A program made the translations under genes and the position numbers. 64,000 bases of DNA from Phycicoccus sp. Root101 (GTDB lineage: Bacteria; Actinomycetota; Actinomycetes; Actinomycetales; Dermatophilaceae). The stretch covers positions 248,001 to 312,000 of the forward strand of contig NZ_LMCM01000005.1 in assembly GCF_001426245.1 (NCBI RefSeq). Reading direction: 5' to 3'. The notes below the pieces were generated by a model. That model was not told the origin of the DNA. It was given only the letters and a program-made list of their open reading frames with translations, and ran no database searches. Shown here piece after piece: positions 1 to 8,724 of the stretch (the stretch's first letter is position 1; every line of letters starts with the position of its first letter).

Positions 1-2
1 AG

Positions 3-812
3 GCGGGTTCGGCGATCGAGAAGGTGGAGGGCCTGATCGACCAGCGGACCGGCGGCAAGTACGCCGACAAGATCGACAAGGGCGGTGACGTCCTGCGCGA
101 GAAGCTGGGTCTGCCCAGCGACGGCGACACCCGCACGGTCCCCGCGGGCCAGGGCCCGACCGAGCAGTCCGGTCAGGCGCCGTCGGTCGACACGCCGGTG
201 GGCTCGCCCACCGAGCACCAGCCGGGCGGCACGCCGACGGGCCAGCTGTCCGAGGAGCAGACCATGCCCGCGCCACCGGCGCCGCCGGAGACCACGCCCG
301 AGCCGGCTCCCGCACCGACACCGGAACCGCTGCCCACCCCCGAGCCGGCTCCCGCACCGGAGCCTGCGCCGAGCCCGGAGCCTGCGCCGAGCCCGGAGCC
401 TGCGCCGAGCCCGGAGCCCGCGCCGGCCGGGCCGGTGTCCAGTGGCGACCGCGACGCCGGAGCCACCGAGTCCGTCCAGGGTTCGGTGCCCAACCCGGAT
501 CCCGGCACCAACGACCCGCAGCAGCCCGGCTCCCTGTCCGAGGGCTCGCTGGTCCCCGGGGACAACGAGCGGGTCGGGCAGCCCGGCGGCCCCATCGACC
601 CGCAGCACCCGGCAGGGGACCACCCCACGTGGGGCACGCCCGGCGACACGACGCCTGACGGTGGGGGTGACACCTCAACGCTTCCGACCCAGCCGTCGCA
701 GCACCCGGACGGTCTGCCGCAGGGCGGGTCGACGCAGCAGGGCGAGTGGCAGTCCGACGACGCCGTCCCCGGCGGCAAGCAGCCCGATGACGGCGGTCCC
801 GGCCGCGGCTGA
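3..812 (+). CDS. Antitoxin-like protein (Rv0909/MT0933 type) with long Pro-rich tail, 5' partial
   Basis: The frame is open through the left edge, so the true start lies outside the window; an internal GTG at 24 should not be taken as the start. The first visible 40 residues contain TGGKYADKIDKG, the hallmark of the small Rv0909/MT0933 putative antitoxin family, usually only 60-100 residues long. Here it is followed by about 220 residues rich in Pro, Ala, Glu, Ser and Gly, with EPAPSP-type repeats around bases 350-430, predicted to be disordered. No membrane segment or partner toxin is visible. The family assignment rests on one short motif and antitoxin function is not shown. Confidence 0.6.
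   Translation, partial: AGSAIEKVEGLIDQRTGGKYADKIDKGGDVLREKLGLPSDGDTRTVPAGQGPTEQSGQAPSVDTPVGSPTEHQPGGTPTGQLSEEQTMPAPPAPPETTPEPAPAPTPEPLPTPEPAPAPEPAPSPEPAPSPEPAPSPEPAPAGPVSSGDRDAGATESVQGSVPNPDPGTNDPQQPGSLSEGSLVPGDNERVGQPGGPIDPQHPAGDHPTWGTPGDTTPDGGGDTSTLPTQPSQHPDGLPQGGSTQQGEWQSDDAVPGGKQPDDGGPGRG
345..432 (+). repeat. In-frame Pro-Glu-Pro-Ala repeat
   Basis: A tandem run of 18-base units coding for EPAPSP-like hexapeptides, three nearly identical copies plus diverged flanks. It makes a low-complexity Pro/Ala linker in the antitoxin-like protein and is a likely site of copy-number change by slippage. Confidence 0.7.
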
Positions 813-853
813 GGCTCGGCGCGGACCCGGCTCCGCGGCATGCCGAAGTGACG

Positions 854-886
854 AAAGGCCCTGTCCCACCACGGGACAGGGCCTTT
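854..886. terminator. Bidirectional rho-independent terminator
   Basis: A perfect 14-bp stem (854-867 pairs with 873-886) closes a 5-base loop. It has AAA at the left foot and TTTT at the right, so it can work in both directions. It lies between the convergent antitoxin-like gene and the carboxylase alpha gene and is the clearest terminator in the window. Confidence 0.9.
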
Positions 887-906
887 TCGGCCGGTATGGC
901 GCGGGG

Positions 907-2709
907 TCAGTCCTTGATCTCGGCGATGACGGCGCCGTTGGTCACCGTCTGGCCGACCTCGGCCGAGAGGCCGGTGACGGTGCCCGCCTTGTGGGCGTTG
1001 ATCGGCTGCTCCATCTTCATCGCCTCGAGGACCACGACGAGCTCACCCTCGGCGACCTGCTGGCCCTCCTCGACCGCGATCTTGACGATCGTGCCCTGCA
1101 TCGGCGCGGTGAGGGAGTCGCCCGAGGCGGCTGCGCCCGCCTTGGCGCCACCCGAGCGACGGGGCGCCTTCTTCTTCGCGCCGCCACCGCCGCCGAGCGA
1201 GAGGCCACCGGGGAGGACGACCTCGAGGCGCTTCCCGCCGACCTCGACGACGACGCTCTGGCGCTCGCCGGACTCGTCGGGGGCTTCGGGCGTCGCGCCG
1301 GAGTAGGCCGGGATCTGGTTGTCGAACTCGGTCTCGATCCAGCGGGTGTGCACGGTGAACGCCGAGTCGTCCTCGGGCGCGAACGCCGGGTCGGACACCA
1401 CGACGCGGTGGAACGGCAGCACCGTCGGCATCCCGTCGATGACGAACTCGGCCAGCGCCCGGCGTGAACGCTCCAGCGCCTGCCGACGGTCACGGCCGGT
1501 GACGATGAGCTTGGCGAGCATCGAGTCGAACGCACCACCGATGACGTCACCCTCGACGACCCCGGAGTCGAGCCGGACGCCGGGGCCCGACGGAGGCTGG
1601 AAGGTCGCGACCACGCCGGGGGCGGGCAGGAAGTTGCGCCCGGCGTCCTCGCCGTTGATGCGGAACTCGAACGAGTGGCCCACGGGCGTGGGGTCGTCGT
1701 AGCCGAGGACCTCGCCGTTGGCGATGCGGAACTGCTCGCGCACGAGGTCGATGCCGGTGACCTCCTCGCTCACGGGGTGCTCGACCTGGAGTCGGGTGTT
1801 GACCTCGAGGAAGGAGATCCGGCCGTCCTGGGCCACGAGGAACTCGCACGTCCCGGCGCCGGTGTAGCCGGCCTCGGACAGGATCGCCTTGGAGGCGCGG
1901 ACGAGCTCGGCGTTCTGCTCGTCGGACAGGAACGGCGCGGGCGCCTCCTCGACGAGCTTCTGGTGCCGACGCTGCAGGGAGCAGTCGCGCGTGGAGACGA
2001 CGACGACGTTGCCGTGCTGGTCGGCCAGGCACTGGGTCTCGACGTGGCGCGGCTTGTCGAGGTACTGCTCGACGAAGCACTCGCCGCGGCCGAAGGCGGC
2101 GACGGCCTCACGGGTCGCCGAGTCGAACAGCTCGGGGATCTCCTCCATGGTGCGGGCGACCTTGAGGCCGCGGCCGCCACCGCCGTACGCCGCCTTGATC
2201 GCGACGGGGAGGCCGTGCTCCTTCGCGAACGCCACGACCTCGTCGGCGCCCTCGACCGGGTCGGGGGTGCCCGCGACGAGCGGGGCGTCGGCCTTGGAGG
2301 CGATGTGGCGGGCCTTGACCTTGTCGCCGAGCGAGTCGATCGCCGACGGGGGAGGGCCGACCCAGGTCAGCCCGGCGTCGATGACGGCCTGGGCGAACGA
2401 GGCGTTCTCGGAGAGGAAGCCGTAGCCGGGGTGCACGGCGTCGGCCCCGGACTTGCGGGCCACCTCGAGGAGCTTCTCCTGCACGAGGTAGGAGTCGCCG
2501 GGGGTGGTCCCGCCCAAGGCCCACGCCTCGTCGGCGACCTTGACGTGCAGGGCGTCCCGGTCCGGGTCGGCGTACACGGCGACCGAGCCGAGTCCGCTGT
2601 CGGCACAGGCCCGGGCGATGCGCACGGCGATCTCACCACGGTTGGCGATGAGGACCTTCGAGATGGGGCGGGGGCTCGGCTTCGTCGTCGAGTCGGGAGA
2701 GGGCACCAT
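907..2709 (-). CDS. accA: Acyl-CoA carboxylase alpha subunit (biotin carboxylase + BCCP)
   Basis: Carboxylates its own biotin with ATP and bicarbonate and hands the carboxyl group to a beta subunit to make malonyl- or methylmalonyl-CoA. Order: biotin carboxylase N-domain ([17 protein letters not shown]), ATP-grasp with a glycine-rich loop (YGGGGRG), C-domain, Ala/Lys linker, then BCCP with EAMKMEQP; the biotinylated Lys is about residue 565 of 600. The ATG chosen gives exactly the length I recall for mycobacterial AccA3 and lies 7 bases after a TAGGCT -10 box; a longer GTG frame would put the promoter inside the gene. Beta and epsilon subunits and biotin ligase lie 14-18 kb away, so it probably serves more than one beta subunit. 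Confidence 0.93.
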   Translation of the reverse strand: MVPSPDSTTKPSPRPISKVLIANRGEIAVRIARACADSGLGSVAVYADPDRDALHVKVADEAWALGGTTPGDSYLVQEKLLEVARKSGADAVHPGYGFLSENASFAQAVIDAGLTWVGPPPSAIDSLGDKVKARHIASKADAPLVAGTPDPVEGADEVVAFAKEHGLPVAIKAAYGGGGRGLKVARTMEEIPELFDSATREAVAAFGRGECFVEQYLDKPRHVETQCLADQHGNVVVVSTRDCSLQRRHQKLVEEAPAPFLSDEQNAELVRASKAILSEAGYTGAGTCEFLVAQDGRISFLEVNTRLQVEHPVSEEVTGIDLVREQFRIANGEVLGYDDPTPVGHSFEFRINGEDAGRNFLPAPGVVATFQPPSGPGVRLDSGVVEGDVIGGAFDSMLAKLIVTGRDRRQALERSRRALAEFVIDGMPTVLPFHRVVVSDPAFAPEDDSAFTVHTRWIETEFDNQIPAYSGATPEAPDESGERQSVVVEVGGKRLEVVLPGGLSLGGGGGAKKKAPRRSGGAKAGAAASGDSLTAPMQGTIVKIAVEEGQQVAEGELVVVLEAMKMEQPINAHKAGTVTGLSAEVGQTVTNGAVIAEIKD

Positions 2710-2716
2710 GCGGCGG

Positions 2717-2722
2717 AGCCTA
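2717..2722 (-). promoter_or_regulatory. Leaderless -10 box of accA
   Basis: On the minus strand TAGGCT is followed by 7 bases and the ATG, placing the predicted transcript start at or next to the start codon. Confidence 0.6.
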
Positions 2723-2778
2723 GCCCGTTTCCCCGGCGTCACTCCCACCCACGGGGTGTGGCCTGGGCGACACCTGCA

Positions 2779-2784
2779 TACAGT
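2779..2784 (+). promoter_or_regulatory. Leaderless -10 box of the aldo/keto reductase
   Basis: TACAGT lies 6 bases before the ATG at 2791, with no Shine-Dalgarno site. It forms a divergent promoter pair with accA. Confidence 0.5.
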
Positions 2785-2790
2785 CGAAGC

Positions 2791-3627
2791 ATGACCTCAG
2801 TCCCGAACCTCCAGCTGTCCACCGGCGCCGACACCATCACGATCCCGCAGCTCGGGTTCGGGGTGTGGCAGGTCCCGGACGCCGACGTCGACGCGGCCAT
2901 CGCCTCGGCCCTCGAGGTCGGCTACCGCAGCATCGACACGGCCAAGCTCTACGGCAACGAGGAGGGTGTCGGCCGGGCGCTGGCGGCCACCGACCTCGAC
3001 CGCAGCGAGCTGTTCGTCACCACGAAGGTGTGGCAGGACGACCACGGCCACGACGCGACGCTCGCGTCGTTCGACGCCTCGATGAAGCGGCTGGGTCTCG
3101 ACGTGCTGGACCTCTTCCTCATCCACTGGCCGGCACCCGCCCAGGACAGGTACGTCGAGACCTGGCGGGCGCTGCTCGAGCTGCGGGCCTCGGGCCGGGT
3201 GCGCGCCGTCGGTGTCTGCAACTTCGAGGTCGAGCACCTCCAGCGCCTCCTCGACGAGACCGGGGAGCTGCCGGCGATCAACCAGGTCGAGCTGCACCCC
3301 TACCTCCAGCAGTTCGAGCTGCGCGAGTTCCACGCCAACCACGGCATGCTCACCGAGGCCTGGAGCCCGCTGGCCTCCGGTGGTGGGGTCCTCACCGACG
3401 AGGTGGTGGTGAGGATCGCGGACAAGCACGGCGTCACCCCGGCCCAGGCGATCCTGCGGTGGCACACCCAGATCGGGAACGTCGTCATCCCCAAGTCGGT
3501 GACCCCGAGCCGGATCAGGGAGAACTTCGACCTCTTCGGCTTCGAGCTCGATCCGGACGACCTGTCCGACATGGCCCGCCTCGACCGCGGCGAGCGCACC
3601 GGGCCCGACCCGCGCGAGTTCGGCTGA
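2791..3627 (+). CDS. Aldo/keto reductase (2,5-diketo-gluconate reductase-like)
   Basis: Cytosolic NADPH-dependent carbonyl reductase of the AKR family, 278 residues, the usual length. The catalytic tetrad is visible: D49 and Y54 ([11 protein letters not shown]), K79 (VTTKVWQ) and H112 (FLIHWPAP). NADP-binding signatures VIPKSVTP and RIRENFD lie near the C-terminus. The start is the ATG six bases after a TANNNT box; the upstream extension of the frame is antisense to accA and not coding. The physiological substrate cannot be told from sequence. It is monocistronic and divergent from accA. Confidence 0.9.
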   Translation: MTSVPNLQLSTGADTITIPQLGFGVWQVPDADVDAAIASALEVGYRSIDTAKLYGNEEGVGRALAATDLDRSELFVTTKVWQDDHGHDATLASFDASMKRLGLDVLDLFLIHWPAPAQDRYVETWRALLELRASGRVRAVGVCNFEVEHLQRLLDETGELPAINQVELHPYLQQFELREFHANHGMLTEAWSPLASGGGVLTDEVVVRIADKHGVTPAQAILRWHTQIGNVVIPKSVTPSRIRENFDLFGFELDPDDLSDMARLDRGERTGPDPREFG

Positions 3628-3645
3628 CGCCCGCGCCGCTGGCCC

Positions 3646-3651
3646 TAGGGT
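3646..3651 (+). promoter_or_regulatory. Leaderless -10 box of kynA
   Basis: TAGGGT lies 7 bases before the ATG at 3659. This favours that ATG over the in-frame GTG at 3650, which overlaps the box. Confidence 0.55.
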
Positions 3652-3658
3652 GGGCGCC

Positions 3659-4579
3659 ATGAGCACGGACGAGCAGGCCGCTGGAGCCACGACGAACGAC
3701 GGGGTGGGTGCCGAAGCGGCAGACCACGCGGCGCAGGACGCCAAGGCGATCCGGCCGATCGAGGAGGGCGTGCAGCGCGACTTCTCTCAGTCCATGTCCT
3801 ACGGCGCCTACCTGGGGCTCGACCGGCTGCTGTCGTCGCAGCACCCGCGCAGCGAACCGCCCCAGCACGACGAGCTGCTGTTCATCATCCAGCACCAGAC
3901 GTCCGAGCTCTGGTTGAAGCTGATGCTGCACGAGCTGCGTTCGGCCCGGGCACTGCTGTCGACCGACGAGCTCGCCCCGGCGCTCAAGCGGCTGGCGCGC
4001 GTCAAGCACATCCAGCACACCCTCACCGGCCAGTGGTCGGTGCTCGCGACGCTCACGCCGAGCGAGTACGCCGAGATCCGGCCGTTCCTCGCGACCAGCT
4101 CGGGGTTCCAGTCCTGGCAGTACCGCGCGGTCGAGTTCCTCCTGGGCAACAAGAACGCCGACATGGTGACCGTGTTCGAGCACGACCCCGCGGCACGGGA
4201 CATGCTCGCCGAGCTGCTCGTCGAGCCGAGCCTGTACGACGAGTTCCTGCGCTATCTCGACCGACGGGGGTATGCCGTGCCCGCCGAGCTGCTCGAGCGC
4301 GACTTCACCCAGCCCTACCGGCTCGACGAGCGGCTGGTCGACACCTTCGCCGCCGTCTACGCGTCGCCGGCCGAGCACTGGGGCGTGTACGAGACCTGCG
4401 AGGAGCTGGTCGACCTCGAGGACAACTTCCAGCAGTGGCGGTTCCGGCACCTGCAGGTCGTCACGCGCACGATCGGCATGAAGCCGGGGACCGGTGGGTC
4501 GTCGGGTGTGAGCTTCCTGCGCCGTGCGCTGGACCTGACGTTCTTCCCCGAGCTCTACGCCGTCCGCGCCCGCGTCTGA
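3659..4579 (+). CDS. kynA: Tryptophan 2,3-dioxygenase
   Basis: Heme enzyme that opens the indole ring of L-tryptophan to N-formylkynurenine, the first step of the kynurenine pathway. The 306-residue product shows family signatures: MSYGAYLGLD, the substrate-pocket helix FIIQHQTSELW, SGFQSWQYR, the proximal heme-His helix RFRHLQVVTRTIG and the loop GTGGSSG. The N-terminal 35 residues are a low-complexity extension. No kynureninase or formamidase gene is nearby, so any pathway partners lie outside the window. It runs tail-to-tail with the next gene with no base between the stop codons. Confidence 0.95.
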   Translation: MSTDEQAAGATTNDGVGAEAADHAAQDAKAIRPIEEGVQRDFSQSMSYGAYLGLDRLLSSQHPRSEPPQHDELLFIIQHQTSELWLKLMLHELRSARALLSTDELAPALKRLARVKHIQHTLTGQWSVLATLTPSEYAEIRPFLATSSGFQSWQYRAVEFLLGNKNADMVTVFEHDPAARDMLAELLVEPSLYDEFLRYLDRRGYAVPAELLERDFTQPYRLDERLVDTFAAVYASPAEHWGVYETCEELVDLEDNFQQWRFRHLQVVTRTIGMKPGTGGSSGVSFLRRALDLTFFPELYAVRARV

Positions 4580-5953
4580 CTACAGCCAGCCCTCCGGGCC
4601 GTCCGACCCGGCGGCATACGACTCGAGCGGGACGACGTCGTCGGCCCACGCCTTGATGACCGGGGCCATGACCCGCCAGCACTCCTCGGCGGCGTCGCCG
4701 CGCACGGTGAGCAGCTGGTCGCCGTCGAGGACCTGGGCCAGCACCTCGCCGTAGGCCTGCATCCGTGGTGCGGCGAGGGGAGCCGTGAGGGTCTTCTGCT
4801 CGAGGTCGAGGGGGTCGCCCTCGGCGTTCATCGTCAGGGTGAGCGAGACCGCGCCGGGCTTGAGGTCGATGGTGAGCCGGTCGCCGGCGCTGGTGCCGAC
4901 GAAACCGGTCGGCAGGTGCGGCACGTCCCTCAGGTGCGCGACGACCTGCTTGCGCGGCGAGCCCAGCGCCTTGCCGCTGCGCAGGACGAACGGCACCCCC
5001 GCCCAGCGGTTGTTCCTCACCTCGAGGGTGACCTGCGCGAGGGTCTCGGTGTGGCGGCGTGGGTCGACACCCTCCTCCCGCGCGTAGTCGGGAACGGCGC
5101 GGCGGCCGGTCTTCCCCGCGGTGTAGCGGGCCCGGCGGGAGGACCGCTTGGGCGACCCGCCCCACACCCGGGTGGCACGCAGCACCTGGACCTTCTGGTC
5201 GCGCATCTCCTGGGCGTCGAGGGTCGCGATGGACTCCATGGCGAACAGCGACATCACCTGCAGCAGGTGGCTCTGGAGCATGTCGCGCAGGGCTCCTGCG
5301 CCGTCGTAGTAGCCGGCCCGGCCCTCGAGCGCGAGGTCCTCGTCGTAGACGATCTCGACGCGCTCGATGTGCTCGGCGTTCCAGATCGGTGCGAGCACGC
5401 GGTTGGCGAACCGCAGCCCCACGAGGTTGAAGACCGTGGCGACGCCGAGGAAGTGGTCGATCCGGAAGATGGCGTCCTCGTCGACCACCTCGTGCAGCAG
5501 GGCGTTGAACTCCACGGCACTCTCGTGGTCGGTGCCGAACGGCTTCTCCAGCGCCAGCCGGGTGGTCTGCGGCAGGTCGACGTGCCGCAGCAGCGCGCAG
5601 ACCTTCATGGTCACCTGCGGCGGCAGCGCGAAGAAGATGACCAGGGGACCGTCGCCGCAGTGCGCGACGAGGTCACGCAGCGCGGCCTCGTCGAGCAGGT
5701 CCGTCTGCAGGTATGCCGTGTGCCGGGTCACGGGCGTGGTCACCTTCGTCGGCGCATCGACGGTCGAGAACGAGTCCTTGACCCGCGCCTTCCACTGGGC
5801 CGGAGAGAGATCCACGCGGTCGGCCCCCAGCACCCGGACCCGCCGGTCTGGTTCGACGACCAGGAGGCTGGCCAGACCGGGGAGCAGGAGCCGGTGGGTC
5901 AGGTCACCGCCCGCGCCGAGGATGAGCAGGGTCGTCTCGGGGGTGGTTGCCAC
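4580..5953 (-). CDS. Glucose-6-phosphate dehydrogenase family protein with altered active site
   Basis: Member of the G6PD family, 457 residues, a little short. It has an N-terminal Rossmann domain (ILGAGGDLTHR), EKPFGTD, the substrate motif RIDHFLGV (164-171) and the second-His region GALRDMLQSHLLQ. Two lysines normally conserved for glucose-6-phosphate handling are replaced: the Lys of the GDLAKRKL-type loop is His20, and the Lys ending RIDHYLGK is Val171. The base-type His is kept. It may therefore be a paralogue with another substrate or low activity rather than the housekeeping Zwf; no opcA, tal or tkt gene is adjacent. The GTG start is chosen because MATTPETTLLILG begins the Rossmann fold; upstream in-frame codons are low quality. 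Confidence 0.8.
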   Translation of the reverse strand: MATTPETTLLILGAGGDLTHRLLLPGLASLLVVEPDRRVRVLGADRVDLSPAQWKARVKDSFSTVDAPTKVTTPVTRHTAYLQTDLLDEAALRDLVAHCGDGPLVIFFALPPQVTMKVCALLRHVDLPQTTRLALEKPFGTDHESAVEFNALLHEVVDEDAIFRIDHFLGVATVFNLVGLRFANRVLAPIWNAEHIERVEIVYDEDLALEGRAGYYDGAGALRDMLQSHLLQVMSLFAMESIATLDAQEMRDQKVQVLRATRVWGGSPKRSSRRARYTAGKTGRRAVPDYAREEGVDPRRHTETLAQVTLEVRNNRWAGVPFVLRSGKALGSPRKQVVAHLRDVPHLPTGFVGTSAGDRLTIDLKPGAVSLTLTMNAEGDPLDLEQKTLTAPLAAPRMQAYGEVLAQVLDGDQLLTVRGDAAEECWRVMAPVIKAWADDVVPLESYAAGSDGPEGWL

Positions 5954-6054
5954 CCTGTCACCCTGCCACGCGGTCCTGTGCCGCGCTCGGGCGCAGCCCG
6001 CATCGCGCCCCTGTGCGGCCGCACCCGGAGGCCGACACGGCATACTCCGTCGGC

Positions 6055-7047
6055 ATGGCCACCCACGACGCCGAAGAGGCACGCCGTCCGCGGTCCGTTC
6101 GGCCGCGGGTGATCCACAGTGCCCAGGCGCTCGTGGACGAGGTGGTCGAGGTCGCGTCCCTGCCCGAACGCGGCGGCAACGCCGTGGCCACCTCCTACAG
6201 CCGGTATGCCGGCGGGGCGGTCAACATCCTCGTCGCCGCGGCGCGGTCGGGAGCCGTCGCCGTGCACGCCGGCTCGGTGGGGACGGGGGCGAACGGCGAC
6301 CTCGTCCGTGCCGCCCTGGCCGCCGACGGGGTGGCGCTCAGCAGCCCGGTCGTGCCCGACTCCGACACCGGCATCTGCGTCGTCATGGTGGAGCCGTCGG
6401 CCGAGCGGACGTTCGTGACGACCCAGGGTGCCGAGCGCGACATCTCGGTCGCCAGCCTCGACACGTCTGCGCCGGTCGCCGGGGACCTCGTCTGCGTGAG
6501 CGGGTTCTCGTTGGTCGGTCGGACGCGGGATCCGTTGCGGCAGTGGCTCTCCGGGCTCGCTGACGACGTCGTGGTCGTGCTCGACCCGGGTGACGCGTTC
6601 GGCAGTCTGGACGACTCGCTGCGGGAGGAGGTCCTGGCCCGGACGAACGTCTGGACGAGCAACGCGGACGAGGCGCTCACCCTGACCGGGGTGCAGGTCG
6701 AGGACGACTCCGCCGCAGCCGTGGCCCTCCGCCTGCCCGATGGCGCCGTCGCGATCGTCCGCGACGGGTCCAAGGGCTGCCACGTCCACGAAGCCGGCCA
6801 CACCGCATACCTCGCCGGTCACCCGCAGGAGGCGGTCGACACCAACGGTGCAGGCGACACCCACACCGGCGTGCTCCTCGCCGAGCGGGCACGGGGCGCC
6901 GACTGGCTGACGGCCGCGCGGCGGGCCAACGCCGCCGGTGCGATCAAGGTGACCCGGCGCGGACCGGCGACGGCCCCCACGGCCGCCGAGATCGACGCCT
7001 TCCTGGCAGCGACGGGGGTCGCGCCGGTCCGGGTCGACCGGGGCTAG
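6055..7047 (+). CDS. PfkB-family carbohydrate kinase
   Basis: Ribokinase-like sugar or nucleoside kinase, 330 residues. The N-terminal domain has the GG motif SRYAGGAVNILVAAARSG; the C-terminal signature VDTNGAGDTHTG carries the catalytic Asp and anion hole. Phosphate is taken from ATP, but the acceptor cannot be named. It is divergent from the G6PD-like gene and converges on the next gene, sharing the palindromic CTAG as stop codon for both. A CATACT box lies 8 bases before the ATG, a weak leaderless candidate. Confidence 0.85.
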   Translation: MATHDAEEARRPRSVRPRVIHSAQALVDEVVEVASLPERGGNAVATSYSRYAGGAVNILVAAARSGAVAVHAGSVGTGANGDLVRAALAADGVALSSPVVPDSDTGICVVMVEPSAERTFVTTQGAERDISVASLDTSAPVAGDLVCVSGFSLVGRTRDPLRQWLSGLADDVVVVLDPGDAFGSLDDSLREEVLARTNVWTSNADEALTLTGVQVEDDSAAAVALRLPDGAVAIVRDGSKGCHVHEAGHTAYLAGHPQEAVDTNGAGDTHTGVLLAERARGADWLTAARRANAAGAIKVTRRGPATAPTAAEIDAFLAATGVAPVRVDRG

Positions 7048-8054
7048 AGCGCCCGCGGGCGGTAGGCCTCGAGCAGGCGGTCGTAGAGGGCGTCGAGCTC
7101 GTGGTCGATGCGCTGCCGGGTGGGGTCGGCGAGGTGCCAGGCGACCATCTCGGCCGCGCCGCGGCGGAACGGGACCCGGGCGTTCCACCCGGCGGCGAGC
7201 GTCCGGATCTTGGTGTTGTCGAAGACCATCGAGTTCGACTTGTCGCCGACGAGGGACGCGCCGAGCTCGGCGTCGTTGGCGGCGATCGCGTCGGAGGCGA
7301 CGTGCACGATCCGGGCCTCGACCCCGGCCGCGGCAGCCACTTCCTGGTGGATCTGGTCCCACGTCAGTGCCTCGTCGGAGGTGATGTGGAAGGCCTCGCC
7401 GATGGCCTGCGGCCGGTCGAGCAGGCGCACGAACGCGCGCGCGAAGTCCTCGTGGTGGGTCAGCGTCCACCACGACGTCCCGTCGCCCGGGACGACCACC
7501 TCCTTGCCGTCGAGCATCCGCTGGACGACCGTCCAGCCACCGCTGAACGGGAGCAGGGTGTGGTCGTAGGTGTGCGACGGGCGCACGATCGTCACCGGGA
7601 GCCCGGCGTCCCGGTAGGCGGCGACGAGCAGGTCCTCGCAGGCGATCTTGTCTCGGGAGTACTGCCAGAACGGGTTGCGCAGCGGAGTGGACTCGGTGAC
7701 CGGGCCGTGGGTGGGTGGGGTCTGGTACGCCGAGGCCGAGCTGATGAAGACGTACTGGCCGAAGCGTCCCTCGAGCAGGTCCAGGTTGGCGGTGAGCTGG
7801 TCGGTCGTGAACGTCAGGAAGTCGACGACGACGTCGAACCCGCGACCGTCCAGGGTGGTGGCGACGGCCCCACGGTCGCGGATGTCGGCGGTCAGCACCT
7901 CGGCACCCGGCGCCGGCTCGTGGGTGCTGCTCGCGCCGCGGTTGAGCAGGGTGACGGCGAACCCGTCGGCGACCGCGGCCCGGGCGCACGCGGTGCTGAT
8001 CACCCCCGTCCCGCCGATGAACAGGACGGTGGGGGACGCGCTCGAGGAGGCCAT
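7044..8054 (-). CDS. NAD-dependent epimerase/dehydratase (extended SDR)
   Basis: Extended short-chain dehydrogenase/reductase, 336 residues. N-terminal nucleotide-binding motif GGTGVISTA, Ser-region SSASAYQ and catalytic pair YSRDK. The substrate domain does not match UDP-galactose epimerase closely; similar proteins are annotated only as NAD-dependent epimerase or reductase. The ATG is 6 bases from a TAGGGT box. It is monocistronic; the role is unknown. Confidence 0.8.
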   Translation of the reverse strand: MASSSASPTVLFIGGTGVISTACARAAVADGFAVTLLNRGASSTHEPAPGAEVLTADIRDRGAVATTLDGRGFDVVVDFLTFTTDQLTANLDLLEGRFGQYVFISSASAYQTPPTHGPVTESTPLRNPFWQYSRDKIACEDLLVAAYRDAGLPVTIVRPSHTYDHTLLPFSGGWTVVQRMLDGKEVVVPGDGTSWWTLTHHEDFARAFVRLLDRPQAIGEAFHITSDEALTWDQIHQEVAAAAGVEARIVHVASDAIAANDAELGASLVGDKSNSMVFDNTKIRTLAAGWNARVPFRRGAAEMVAWHLADPTRQRIDHELDALYDRLLEAYRPRAL

Positions 8055-8060
8055 GCCCCA

Positions 8061-8066
8061 ACCCTA
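8061..8066 (-). promoter_or_regulatory. Leaderless -10 box of the SDR gene
   Basis: TAGGGT on the minus strand, 6 bases before the ATG at 8054. Confidence 0.5.
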
Positions 8067-8218
8067 GGTCGCACCGCCGCGAGCTGCCCCGGTCGGCAAC
8101 CAGGTGGCCGAAGGGTGGGAAACGGCCCACCCCGGACGTGGGGAGGGGGCGTTCTGCCCCCCTTCGTGCGCGCTGGAGCAGCAGTCGGGTGAGCCGGGTG
8201 CGAAGGGGCCCGGCAGGG

Positions 8219-8620
8219 TCAGGCGAGGTGGTCGAGGTCGGCGCGGCAGCGGCGCTCGAACTCGCCGAGCTCGGCCAGCGCGTCCTCGAGGTCCCGGCGG
8301 CGCTGCTCGAGGTCGCGGCGGCGCTCGTCGATCTGGGAGAGCACGTACTCGAGCTGGCTGGCCTTGCCGCGGGGCCGGTCGTAGAGGTCGATGATCGTGC
8401 GGATCTCCTCGAGCGGGAACCCGAGCCGCTTGCCCCGCAGGATCAGGGCCAGGCGGGTGCGGTCGCGGCGACGGTAGACCCGGGTCGTGCCACGGCGTTC
8501 GGGGGAGATGAGCCCGAGGTCCTCGTAGTGGCGCACGGTGCGGTGCGTGACGTCGAACTCGTCCGCGATCTCCCGGATGGACCACGACTGGTCGAGATCG
8601 GTCACGTCGGCGGCTGGCAT
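8219..8620 (-). CDS. MerR-family regulator, LiuR-like
   Basis: A 133-residue transcription factor with an N-terminal winged HTH (WSIREIADEFDVTHRTVRHYEDLGLI), then RGTTRVYRRRDRTRL and a C-terminal dimerisation coiled coil rich in Arg and Glu (about residues 80-125). There is no Cys cluster, so it is not a metal sensor. It is divergent from an acyl-CoA dehydrogenase/carboxyltransferase pair, the usual layout for LiuR-type MerR repressors of branched-chain amino-acid catabolism. A matching dyad lies in its own promoter. The effector is unknown; LiuR identity is inference from family type, context and operator shape. Confidence 0.85.
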   Translation of the reverse strand: MPAADVTDLDQSWSIREIADEFDVTHRTVRHYEDLGLISPERRGTTRVYRRRDRTRLALILRGKRLGFPLEEIRTIIDLYDRPRGKASQLEYVLSQIDERRRDLEQRRRDLEDALAELGEFERRCRADLDHLA

Positions 8621-8627
8621 ACCCGTG

Positions 8628-8657
8628 AGTATTGCTTTACGTTTACGTCAACGTCAA
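8628..8657 (-). promoter_or_regulatory. MerR promoter with embedded operator
   Basis: On the minus strand TTGACG (8652-8657) and AATACT (8628-8633) are 18 bases apart, and AATACT is 7 bases from the ATG. The spacer and -35 contain an inverted repeat, on the plus strand TTTACGT-N8-ACGTCAA (8636-8657). The AT-rich dyad is the obvious binding site for the MerR product and could control both directions. Confidence 0.7.
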
Positions 8658-8724
8658 GAACTGGCGGCCACACACCTCACGCCGTGGCACCCCCGCACCA
8701 CCCCCGATCCCACGAGGAGCGCGC

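Noticed and set aside
1675-2790. N-terminal extension of the aldo/keto reductase frame
   Set aside because: It is antisense to accA; the reductase fold starts at 2791 and has its own promoter box.
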